Assembly (NCBI GenBank): GCA_007124105.1 | Contig: SLFT01000153.1 | Location: 1-10,593 of the forward strand | DNA: 10,593 bases | Source: Candidatus Hydrogenedentota bacterium | Lineage (GTDB): Bacteria; Hydrogenedentota; Hydrogenedentia; Hydrogenedentales; CAITNO01 | Direction of reading: 5' to 3' | Shown: one piece after another, positions 1 to 6,109 of the stretch | How positions within the stretch are numbered: position 1 is the first letter of the stretch | Layout of the letters: each line of letters opens with the position of its first letter | The notes under the pieces: generated by a model | Told to the model about the DNA's origin: nothing | The model's database searches: none | Seen by the model: the letters and a program-made list of their open reading frames with translations, nothing else | Translations under genes and position numbers: made by a program

Positions 1-658
1 AATAAGTGAATCCAGGAATCTTTCCAGCAAACTCTGGATGCGCCTCCAGGTACTCGTTAAACACATCGGTCTGAAACGCATCCAGCGTTAATATAATGAT
101 GTTGTCTGCCTCGGAAAACGTGAACTGGTGCGTCTTATTCATAGCGCCGACGTCTTCCTCCTGTTCTGGCAGAACCTCCAACGAGCCGGCTGTATTGAAA
201 GCCATAAAAAGGCTGACGCTTTGCGTCAACAGCAAGATAATGAAGAGCGGGCGAAAGGAAAGCTGCTTTTTAAGTCCCAGACCAATCACCAGTATGGCAA
301 GAACAGCCCACGCGAGGAGATCGGCGCTGCGCAACGCAATCAACTGAAAGGCCAGCTCCGAGCCGTCAAAAGAGCCATAATCCCAATTAAACACATAGCC
401 CTGTATCCATACGCCGAGAGTGAGAAACGCTAGCGCGGGAATGCTGAAGCGCCGGGATGACTTTCCCAGCCCAAGCAATACTGCCACACCGGCAACGGTG
501 ACGCCTGCGCAAAGGAAGGCCAGGAATCGCACCATTTCACTGGGATGACTGAGAAACTCCTTTTGATTCAGCGCATAAACAGTCAACGGAATAAAGAAGA
601 GGCAGGTAAACACAAGCGTTGTAACGCCAAGTATGATATCAATCAAGCGATATTTCAT
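1..658 (-). CDS. Sulfatase-fold membrane protein, N-terminal part (cut by window edge)
   Basis: Reading the minus strand from ATG at 658 gives 219 codons with no stop before the window edge, so the C-terminal part is missing. The start is well supported: AAGGAG (complement of 664-669) lies 5 nt upstream. The protein opens with about five hydrophobic segments, near residues 5-30, 43-65, 72-90, 112-129 and 136-156. A short polar linker then leads into NIIILTLDAFQTDVF (186-200), the first strand of the alkaline phosphatase/sulfatase fold, where D193 would be the first metal ligand. Membrane helices followed by an extracytoplasmic hydrolase/transferase domain are the architecture of LtaS- and phosphoethanolamine-transferase-like proteins and of 'sulfatase-like hydrolase/transferase' proteins. 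By inference it modifies a cell-surface polymer from the inner membrane. The catalytic Ser/Cys/Thr and the C-terminal metal site lie outside the window, so the reaction cannot be assigned. Confidence 0.8.
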   Translation of the reverse strand, partial: MKYRLIDIILGVTTLVFTCLFFIPLTVYALNQKEFLSHPSEMVRFLAFLCAGVTVAGVAVLLGLGKSSRRFSIPALAFLTLGVWIQGYVFNWDYGSFDGSELAFQLIALRSADLLAWAVLAILVIGLGLKKQLSFRPLFIILLLTQSVSLFMAFNTAGSLEVLPEQEEDVGAMNKTHQFTFSEADNIIILTLDAFQTDVFNEYLEAHPEFAGKIPGFTY

Positions 659-981
659 TCAGGCTCCTTTTCTCCGCTTCGGTAAGCCCAAAAGGCTAAC
701 ATAGGGTTGTCGTTTTAAGCAAATAGACGATGCCTCGATGTAGAATTTTGATTCTAAAGGTGTTATGTTAGACTATTTCCAGTCGATAAGGGTGAGTGAA
801 CGCGGTAGACTGGTTTAAGCCACGCTGGTGTTGTTTTCCTGCTGTCGCCGACTGGCGCTCATCTAATTCATGTCGCGCATGAGCGGCGAAACAAGAGGCG
901 CCAACACAATCGTTTATCTTGTTGCGTAAACAGACGCCCCGCGCTGTGCGTTCTTTCCTTAACAATATTCGGGAGACGCTG
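659..981. other. Divergent intergenic region with nested inverted repeats
   Basis: This 323-bp stretch separates the minus-strand sulfatase-like gene from the plus-strand secreted-protein gene, so promoters for both should lie here. I see no reliable -35/-10 pair for either gene. It contains a short perfect dyad at 741-756 and, around it, an 8-bp inverted repeat (696-703 with 764-771). A weak hairpin can form between 857-862 and 879-884. Open frames crossing the right part are not supported: the 982 start has a good ribosome binding site and sequence before it does not look coding. Confidence 0.5.
741..756. promoter_or_regulatory. Operator-like dyad in divergent intergenic region
   Basis: TAGAAT-tttg-ATTCTA is a perfect 6-bp inverted repeat with a 4-bp spacer. 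It sits about 83 bp upstream of the sulfatase-like start and 225 bp upstream of the secreted-protein start. It is nested inside a second inverted repeat, CTAACATA (696-703) and TATGTTAG (764-771). Size and position would suit a dimeric repressor or activator, but no regulator gene is in view. AT-rich short dyads also occur by chance, so this is a candidate only. Confidence 0.25.
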
Positions 982-1728
982 ATGATGATTACAGTAGTTG
1001 TCATGATGAGTATGGTGCTCAGTAATGCGGACGCGGCTGAAGCGGTCGCCGTGGTTGGTCGCGATGCCTGGCAGCCTGCCATTCGCAGTGTGTTCGAGCA
1101 GTTGGAAACATTGGAGTTGTTTGCCTTGGCCACCAGGGTGGGCGGTATGACGGTAAAGGTGCCGCGGGAACTGCAATCTCTGCCGGCGCGCATGATCGAG
1201 GACACGGATGAATTACGCGATCGCGGCGTCGAGATATACGTGAAGGAGCTGGAGTTTCGCGATCTGAGATTCGAGTATGAGGAAACGCCGGAATGGCGTG
1301 AAGACCGTCCACTGATACCGACAACCCTATCGTTTGGCGCGTTGGGCGTGTCAGCGGAGGCGAAGACGCGTCTGGCAACAGTTCCCGTTGGCGCTACATT
1401 TCGGAACGGACAACTGCCTGTGGATTTCCTGCCCAGCATGGAGAAAGGCTTCGCTCTCGGCTTGTTTCCCGAGGCGCGGGCGGCGGACACGCATCTTAAT
1501 GATGTACGCTTGAGAGCGGGAGGGCCTGTTGTCAGCGGCATTGCCAATCGTTTTTTCAGTGAACGGGTGGCGCAGCTCATTCTCGAACATGGCGTGGGGC
1601 AGACCCTGCAGTTGGGTCAGGGCGACCTGATCGGCGGCGATGCCGCATCGCGTTTGCTCGATTTACCGTCGGAGTCGCGTCGCGGACGCGCCTTGGAGAC
1701 ACTGCTCGAAGGGTTAGGACGACGATGA
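982..1728 (+). CDS. Exported protein of unknown function
   Basis: This encodes 248 aa. I chose ATG 982 because GGGAG (971-975) lies 6 nt upstream and the protein then opens with a short hydrophobic Sec-type signal ending near NADAAEA (about residues 15-21). The frame is open from an ATG at 919, but that would bury the signal. No family is recognised with confidence. Visible features are VEIYVKELEFRDLRFEY (about residues 83-99), suggestive of a beta-strand-rich lipid-binding-like fold, and a C-terminal stretch near VRLRAGGPVVSGIANRFF followed by a helical end. The faint pattern of a 'gene-product strand, then VSG' resembles DUF2993/LmeA-type periplasmic proteins, but only weakly. No transmembrane anchor or lipobox is seen, so a periplasmic location is inferred. 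It stands alone on this strand and its end overlaps the convergent phosphoesterase gene by 15 bp. Confidence 0.72.
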   Translation: MMITVVVMMSMVLSNADAAEAVAVVGRDAWQPAIRSVFEQLETLELFALATRVGGMTVKVPRELQSLPARMIEDTDELRDRGVEIYVKELEFRDLRFEYEETPEWREDRPLIPTTLSFGALGVSAEAKTRLATVPVGATFRNGQLPVDFLPSMEKGFALGLFPEARAADTHLNDVRLRAGGPVVSGIANRFFSERVAQLILEHGVGQTLQLGQGDLIGGDAASRLLDLPSESRRGRALETLLEGLGRR

Positions 1729-2241
1729 TGGGGACGGGGCGTCCTTGCGTGGGAAGCACTGTTCCATGATGGTTTGGCCGCGTAAGTTGTGAATGGACAG
1801 GCACAGCATCGCATTTGTGATTCGCGCCAGGCCGAAGGTGGGTTGTCGCATTCGGTCATTTTCGCTTTTTAGATGCCCTGGGTTCATGCAGGGCACCTTT
1901 TCGCGCACACAAATTCCAAAGCGATGGGTGTGTCCAATAAGGGCCAGGCCAATATCACTGGTAAGGGGGGGCAGGTCGTCTACGGAATGCGCGCAGGCTA
2001 CGCGTACCCCATCGAATTCGACGGTCAGTGTTTTTGGGATGCGTCCGTCGCTGTATTCGCGACACCATAAGCCCGGCACGCCGGTTACCGGAACGCCCGC
2101 CATTTCAAGCGCTTCTTTGTCGGCATAATCGTCGCCCAGATGAAGAATGGATGTCGCCAGCAGACGCTTCTGCAACAAATCCACCGCTTTTTGCATCAAG
2201 ACGTGGTTGCCGTGGGTATCGCTGATTACGCCTAGAATCAT
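1714..2241 (-). CDS. YfcE/MJ0936-like metallophosphoesterase
   Basis: This is a 175-aa calcineurin-like phosphoesterase of the small YfcE/MJ0936 type, which hydrolyse phosphodiesters with two metal ions in the cytoplasm. Family motifs in order are DTHGN (8-12), GDD (36-38), the H of AHS (85), GHTH (103-106) and NPGH (120-123). The motif that normally reads GNxD/GNCD is here VPGLWCREY (about 55-63), so the usual Asn metal ligand is absent. This may mark a subfamily in which Cys60 or nearby residues take over, or an altered active site. The start overlaps the DUF6807 stop as ATGA (2238-2241), implying translational coupling. The C terminus ends in a low-complexity Ser run (SPSSSS) encoded by GATGATG-type repeats where it overlaps the convergent gene. 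Substrate unknown. Confidence 0.88.
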   Translation of the reverse strand: MILGVISDTHGNHVLMQKAVDLLQKRLLATSILHLGDDYADKEALEMAGVPVTGVPGLWCREYSDGRIPKTLTVEFDGVRVACAHSVDDLPPLTSDIGLALIGHTHRFGICVREKVPCMNPGHLKSENDRMRQPTFGLARITNAMLCLSIHNLRGQTIMEQCFPRKDAPSPSSSS

Positions 2242-3230
2242 GAAGCGCTTTCGGTCTCCTGTTTATACTGCTGATACAACGCCTCGCAGCGCTCACGGTC
2301 AAGCGGCGATTCCGACCATATCACACGGAACGCCAGACACAAAGGCGTATCCGGCGTCAGGTCAGGCTCGAAGAATGCGCCGAAACGGCCATAGGGGCGC
2401 GTGGAATACTGGGGTTGGCCGGTGACCAGGTCCGGCGCGGTAAGGTGCAAAACCCAGTAGCGTTTACCGCCCACCACCATGCTGCCGCAGAGCCACCAGG
2501 CCTTGCCTACAATGTCGTTGTCCAGTTCAACGGCGTATTCGGGCAGGATGAATTCTGTATCGTGTTCAGTGTCAACGACCTCATTGGACATACGTACCTG
2601 CATGCCGGCGTGGTGCGCGTCGCCCCGCAACTGGATAGGGCCGGCGAGGGGTGTCAGAATTGAAATAAAGTCAACTACACGGATGCCGTTGTCGCCGGGA
2701 TACGCGATGATTGTGCGCTCTTCCTCAATGAACGGTTCCAGATCATCTGCCATCCAATGAATGCGGGCCGTGTGTGATGCGCGGTTTTCCTGGACTTCCA
2801 TCGCGACCCATTCCACCAGCTGCTGCTGGGCGTAGGCGTCGCGTAACGCGCCTTCCCTGCCAGCGCGCATGTGCCACGTGTCAACTACCCGGTCGCCCAC
2901 GTGCGTATGATTCCACCCGATGAACAGGCCGCGATGATGCGAATACTTGCCGCCTGCGCCCTTGGTAATGGGAAAGGCGCCCTCAAAATCGTACAAGTGC
3001 GTATACACTTTGTACGTCAATTCGGGGTTCTCAGCATCAAACGGCGTGGTTACCGTGCGCAGCCATATCCTGCCGTCCAACTGCACATCGAGTCCCTGCT
3101 CAAAGGTAAACCCGTCCGTGGGCTCCGATGCGCCGCAGGCAGCCGCCAGCATTGCCGCGGCCAGAAATAAAGCGTACGTGACGCTCATCGAAGATGTTAC
3201 TGAAAATCCTGGGCTGCTTTTGTCTTGCAT
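2238..3230 (-). CDS. DUF6807/PmoA-like lipoprotein
   Basis: This 330-aa protein matches by eye the DUF6807 family (annotated 'PmoA family' in Pfam, although unrelated in evidence to methane oxidation here). The signature TKGAGGKYSHHRGLFIGWN (89-107) is typical, followed by the conserved His-rich GDAHHAGMQVR (203-213) and RPYGRFGAFFEPDLTP near the end. The N terminus is a signal with a likely lipidation Cys32 (MLAAAC; Ala at -3 is a weaker lipobox), so an envelope lipoprotein is inferred. GAGGA (complement of about 3241-3245) lies 10 nt before ATG 3230; Met15 would also give a signal peptide but has no ribosome binding site. These proteins are common beside sugar dehydrogenases, sulfatases and other glycan-catabolism genes; their biochemical role is not established. 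It overlaps the downstream phosphoesterase by 4 bp. Confidence 0.85.
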   Translation of the reverse strand: MQDKSSPGFSVTSSMSVTYALFLAAAMLAAACGASEPTDGFTFEQGLDVQLDGRIWLRTVTTPFDAENPELTYKVYTHLYDFEGAFPITKGAGGKYSHHRGLFIGWNHTHVGDRVVDTWHMRAGREGALRDAYAQQQLVEWVAMEVQENRASHTARIHWMADDLEPFIEEERTIIAYPGDNGIRVVDFISILTPLAGPIQLRGDAHHAGMQVRMSNEVVDTEHDTEFILPEYAVELDNDIVGKAWWLCGSMVVGGKRYWVLHLTAPDLVTGQPQYSTRPYGRFGAFFEPDLTPDTPLCLAFRVIWSESPLDRERCEALYQQYKQETESAS

Positions 3231-3523
3231 AATGTTGAGTTCCTCATTGTTATGGCGAAATCCTTTTCATGAACCACAAAAAGGCTCGCTTTTTTTCACT
3301 TTGATAAAGAAGCGCTGTCTCGAATAGCACACTTCATGTTCAGCGCTTAGTCTCCTATCATACGCGGACAGGCATTGTTGCCTCAACTCGAAAGATGTTA
3401 TTCCACAGGGCTGCCAGTACTGATGCAGGCAATGCACAACCGGAGAGCCCGCTCTCGCGTAATCTTCGTAGGGTACCGATGAAACCTGATGAGGTATGGG
3501 AAATAATGTGTTGCTGCTACTGT
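3231..3523. other. Intergenic gap between P-loop ATPase and DUF6807 genes
   Basis: No supported gene is present. On the minus strand this is the 5' leader of the DUF6807 gene or the 3' region of the ATPase gene. It holds an 8-bp perfect inverted repeat (3310-3317 with 3341-3348) and a weak A/T-rich hairpin, AAAAAG-gctcg-CTTTTT (3278-3294). I see no convincing sigma70 promoter. The gap suggests the DUF6807/phosphoesterase pair may have its own transcript. Confidence 0.5.
3310..3348. repeat. 8-bp inverted repeat, 23-nt spacer
   Basis: AAGCGCTG (3310-3317) and CAGCGCTT (3341-3348) are perfect inverted copies; each contains the palindrome AGCGCT. It could be an mRNA hairpin with a large loop or a pair of protein-binding half sites. 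It lies about 80-120 bp upstream of the DUF6807 start. No U-tract follows on either strand, so it is not a standard terminator. Confidence 0.35.
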
Positions 3524-4276
3524 TTATCGAAACATCTCGGCAAGCGCGGGGGCGTTTAGCGCGGCGCGGCGCATGGCCTCGATGGTGCGGTCGGGTTGCG
3601 CCAGGAAATTTTCCAGAAATTGTTGACAAATCTGTCGTTTTTCAGATGTTGCGAACATCTTTGGCTTGAACAGGCCTTGTGATGCGTCGTAAGCGAGCGC
3701 ATGGGGAGCGCTGTCGTTGCTGACGTATACCTGCTGTATCACCCGTGAGGAGTGGCTGACGCGCAGAAAGAGAAGCAGGGGGAAATTATGAAAGTGATTG
3801 CGGGGTACTTGGTTCACGCCGCATACCTGCTCTTCGGTTTCGGCCAATGTATCAGCATGAAGGTTTGTGGCGAGGATGTGTCCCTTATCGCCCAGACTGC
3901 AATACTGGCGCAATGCCTGCCCCCAGAGATAGGCGTAGTAGGGGCCCGACCCGATTTCGTGGCAGAGATAACAGCAGCGTCGGGCGGAAGATGTCGTTGT
4001 GGCTTGGCACAAAATTTTGGGCGTTGCAGGAACAATGTCCACGTCGGCCGGGATAAAGTTCAGCAATGCGCACATAACGGTGGTCTTGCCTGCGCCGCCT
4101 GGATTCGCCCCAACCATGAACGACGCCCCGGATGCCACACACGCCGTCACTGCGGCGGCGAGGGCGAGAGGCATTGTGTCCGCTTCTATCAAGTCCGCAA
4201 CCGACAACATGCGACCGCCGCGCTGGTTGCAGCGGTCCAGTTCGCGACAGTGTTTTTCTATGCTATGGGAAAACAC
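3524..4276 (-). CDS. P-loop ATPase resembling GspE/VirB11-type secretion ATPases
   Basis: This encodes 250 aa from GTG 4276, 20 bp after the lyase stop; alternative starts are Met23 (4210) and Met35, and none has a strong ribosome binding site. Walker A is NPGGAGKTT (58-66), with Asn where the first Gly/Ala is usual. It is followed by a LLNFIP helix end as in VirB11/PilT-type ATPases. CYLCHEIGSG (102-111) is a Walker B-like segment with Glu107, and GHILATNLHADTL (132-144) resembles the His-box region of type II/IV secretion ATPases. The usual N-terminal domain is absent and the protein is small for the family. The role is unclear: it may not be a secretion motor but a stand-alone nucleotide-dependent enzyme. 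Cys is unusually frequent in the middle (CQ, CCYLC, YC). Confidence 0.6.
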   Translation of the reverse strand: MFSHSIEKHCRELDRCNQRGGRMLSVADLIEADTMPLALAAAVTACVASGASFMVGANPGGAGKTTVMCALLNFIPADVDIVPATPKILCQATTTSSARRCCYLCHEIGSGPYYAYLWGQALRQYCSLGDKGHILATNLHADTLAETEEQVCGVNQVPRNHFHNFPLLLFLRVSHSSRVIQQVYVSNDSAPHALAYDASQGLFKPKMFATSEKRQICQQFLENFLAQPDRTIEAMRRAALNAPALAEMFR

Positions 4277-4296
4277 AATGGTTTGTTGCCTATTGC

Positions 4297-5277
4297 CTAT
4301 AGATACGGCATTAGTTCTGTTTCGTAAACGGCTTTGTAACTGTCATACTGTTCTTTCGTAATGGGTTCGCGATCCTGCATGTAGGGGTTGCTGCTCTGGG
4401 AACGTGTGTACAGCGGTGTGGCGTATCCCTTTTCCGTGGCGTACATCTTCAGGAAGTCTACCACGTTGGGCGCGTTCGCCAGAATGGTGTTGGCGGCATC
4501 CTGCGCGCGCAGCACACCGGAATAATTGCCGCTGCGATACCGCTCGAGCATGGCATTCAGTATTTGGGGATTGAGAATGGCGCCCTGGCCAATGCAGGCG
4601 CGTGCCCCCAGGAACAGCCCTGTGTAGAACATCGTTTCGTTGCCCACAATGTATATAAACGATTTGCCGCGTACAGCGCGCGTCAACTCATAGGTATAAA
4701 AGCCGTCCGTTGTCGAAAATTTACCGCCCATGAAATTTTTGATGCCGGCCAGCTTGCTTAGTGTTTCCGGCGCCATCTCATAATTCTTCAGTGTGCCTGG
4801 CGGCTGATACACAAATACCGGGCCCTGCACCTGCGCACAGATAGTGTTGAAATACCGTTCGATCATTTCCTGCTCGGTTTCGCCGGTGTGCGGTTCGAGC
4901 GCCTCCGGAGTAGTGTACACCGCGCCGGCAGCGCCCAGTTCACAGGCGTAGTTGCCAAGCTCCACACCTTGCTCAATATAACGCAGTGGGTCCGGGCGCT
5001 TGTCGTAATTCCGGTCCCAGATGCCGCTGCATCCGATAAGTACCGGCGCTACGCCGTCCAAGTGAGCGCAGACATTGCGCGCAATATGCTTCGTGTCGTC
5101 CATACTGAAGGTATACATCAGGCCCATGCCGGAACGAATGAAAAAAGCGTTGATGGCGTCGCTCTCCAGAAGAAAGTCAAGGAAGCGCCGCTGACCGGCA
5201 TCGTCCAGGCTGCCGTCTTCGCGAAAGACCGTGAAGGTTGGCGCAATGGCGCCCTGCAGAAATTTTGGAATGTTCAT
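4297..5277 (-). CDS. Atypical DapA-family (class I aldolase-fold) lyase
   Basis: This is a 326-aa TIM-barrel protein of the dihydrodipicolinate synthase/N-acetylneuraminate lyase family, which forms a Schiff base with 2-oxo acids. I chose ATG 5277 because GGAG lies 6 nt upstream and the protein then opens PKFLQGAIAPTFTVFREDG, the usual family start; the frame is open a further 30 codons. Lys186 (MGGKFST) aligns with the Schiff-base Lys of IGIKEAT. The GTTGE/GSTGE phosphate-carboxylate loop is replaced by RSGMGLMY (48-55), and the Tyr of TPYYN is replaced in TPEALEP (123-129). It is therefore unlikely to be DapA or NanA and more likely acts on another 2-oxo-acid or sugar-acid substrate. It is followed 20 bp later by the P-loop ATPase gene, so the two probably form one transcript. 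Confidence 0.87.
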   Translation of the reverse strand: MNIPKFLQGAIAPTFTVFREDGSLDDAGQRRFLDFLLESDAINAFFIRSGMGLMYTFSMDDTKHIARNVCAHLDGVAPVLIGCSGIWDRNYDKRPDPLRYIEQGVELGNYACELGAAGAVYTTPEALEPHTGETEQEMIERYFNTICAQVQGPVFVYQPPGTLKNYEMAPETLSKLAGIKNFMGGKFSTTDGFYTYELTRAVRGKSFIYIVGNETMFYTGLFLGARACIGQGAILNPQILNAMLERYRSGNYSGVLRAQDAANTILANAPNVVDFLKMYATEKGYATPLYTRSQSSNPYMQDREPITKEQYDSYKAVYETELMPYL

Positions 5278-5397
5278 AGCGTTCTCCAGAAAAAAGGGTT
5301 GTTGCATACAATACGTGGTATAATGCCATAAGAAGCGACCCGTTTGACAGTTTGTGCGCCGTATCATTGCGGCGAAGATGGATAAGGACTCGCAGAT

Positions 5398-5456
5398 GGC
5401 AGGCTAAGCAATAAAGTTGTAGCAGTTGGCGAAACGCCAAAGGGCGTTAGCCTGCC
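5398..5456. repeat. Nested palindromic element (REP-like)
   Basis: GGCAGGCTAA (5398-5407) and TTAGCCTGCC (5447-5456) are a perfect 10-bp inverted repeat. Inside it TTGGCG-AAA-CGCCAA (5426-5440) forms a second perfect 6-bp hairpin. The whole 59-nt unit can fold as an outer stem enclosing an inner stem-loop. The wording (GGCTAA..., TTGGCGAAACGCCAA...GGGCGTTAGCC) resembles interspersed extragenic palindromes I recall from several bacterial phyla. Only one copy is in this window, so repetitiveness is inference; a structured RNA in the leader of the DapA-like gene is the alternative. Confidence 0.5.
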
Positions 5457-5658
5457 GATCAGTCTTGAACGGCTGCCATGAGACAGGTTTTGTATATCAT
5501 ACGTGTGCGTACAACCCCAGATCAAGGCGCTGGCATTTTTAGCGTTATTGTTTCGCAAAGTGGCGCGGCCGGGTAGCTTAAGTCGTGCCGCTATAACACT
5601 GTACCGCAGCCGCGTTTTAAGTCGTTTTTGACAGGATGAAATGCTGCGTAATAAATAC

Positions 5659-5688
5659 TTGACATTTAGGTTAAAAATGGGGTAATAT
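5659..5688 (+). promoter_or_regulatory. Sigma70-type promoter, plus strand
   Basis: TTGACA (5659-5664, exact consensus -35) is followed after 18 nt by TAATAT (5683-5688, -10, 4 of 6 matches) in an A/T-rich stretch. Transcription would start near 5695 and run toward the LRR lipoprotein gene, giving a leader of about 415 nt. An 8-bp dyad begins just after the predicted start. Confidence 0.55.
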
Positions 5689-5699
5689 ATAGACAACGT

Positions 5700-5722
5700 G
5701 ATAAACTAGGAGTAAGTTTATC
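5700..5722 (+). promoter_or_regulatory. 8-bp dyad with AGGAG in the loop, at predicted transcript start
   Basis: GATAAACT (5700-5707) and AGTTTATC (5715-5722) are a perfect inverted repeat with a 7-nt loop, AGGAGTA, that displays a Shine-Dalgarno sequence. It starts about 12 bp beyond the -10 box, a position that suits either a repressor operator or a 5'-end mRNA hairpin. A second perfect hairpin, CGGGAC-agtg-GTCCCG (5736-5751), follows 13 nt later. Confidence 0.4.
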
Positions 5723-6076
5723 TGTTGGTACAGGACGGGACAGTGGTCCCGATAACAATGAGAACAAGGAAATCGCAGGTGAAACACATAACCCCAGTAT
5801 CGAAATCACAGGTCGCCCGGGCAGGCGTGTGGGAAGATTTAGTTTGCTCTTTTGCGCAGGCATTTAATTCCATGCTCGGTTTCTTTGGCGGCGCGTCCCC
5901 CTTAGTGCTTTATATAGAAGAGAAGTGTGACATCCCAACCCCGAATCCCTGATGTGTCCCTGACACGACAGCGGAAGTGTATCAGATGTTTGCAGGTAAC
6001 TTCGGAAAATGACAGTGGCAGTGGAAACCAACCGCTAACGCATGGCGTTTGGGACAGTTGATATCCCGAGCGGATG

Positions 6077-6092
6077 TGTACCGGGCGGTACA
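6077..6092 (+). promoter_or_regulatory. Small hairpin next to LRR gene ribosome binding site
   Basis: TGTACC-gggc-GGTACA (6077-6092) is a perfect 6-bp stem with a 4-nt loop ending 2 nt before the AAGAAGG ribosome binding site (6095-6101). It could affect translation of the downstream gene or be chance. Confidence 0.25.
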
Positions 6093-6109
6093 GCAAGAAG
6101 GTATATACA

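Larger units (their letters stand above)
5278..6109. other. 832-bp intergenic region, structured, with promoter
   Basis: No gene is convincingly coded here. From left to right it holds the leader of the DapA-like gene (minus), a compact nested palindrome (5398-5456), a 9-bp direct repeat TTAAGTCGT (5578-5586 and 5617-5625), a consensus-like sigma70 promoter on plus (5659-5688), and small perfect hairpins at 5700-5722, 5736-5751, 5954-5966, 6037-6049 and 6077-6092. A 75-codon plus frame from TTG 5725 to 5952 is open, has AGGAG 12 nt upstream and lies under the promoter, but uses AGA/AGG/CGG codons unlike its neighbours and shows no family motif. Confidence 0.55.

Noticed and set aside
768..1580. 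Minus-strand 270-codon open frame opposite the exported protein
   Set aside because: Its translation is rich in Arg/Ser/Thr without motifs, has no ribosome binding site, and is the antisense shadow of the plus-strand gene that has a signal peptide and a good ribosome binding site.
3752..4327. Plus-strand 191-codon open frame opposite the P-loop ATPase
   Set aside because: It is antisense to the frame carrying Walker A and the LATNLHAD box, and has no recognisable domain.
5277..5367. 30-codon N-terminal extension of the DapA-like protein
   Set aside because: The family fold begins right after Met at 5277, which has a GGAG site 6 nt upstream; the extension reads like leader sequence.
5426..5520. 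Known riboswitch (c-di-GMP, fluoride or similar) around the palindrome
   Set aside because: I compared it by eye with remembered consensus cores and could not match the conserved unpaired positions; only the stem layout is notable.
5564..5620. Possible terminator (CGCGGC...GCCGCG followed by TTTT)
   Set aside because: The loop would be about 39 nt and the T run is short and interrupted, so it does not meet the usual shape of a rho-independent terminator.
5364..5696. Minus-strand 110-codon open frame upstream of the DapA-like gene
   Set aside because: It overlaps the palindromic element and the plus-strand promoter, has low-complexity Ser/Pro/Leu composition and no family motif.
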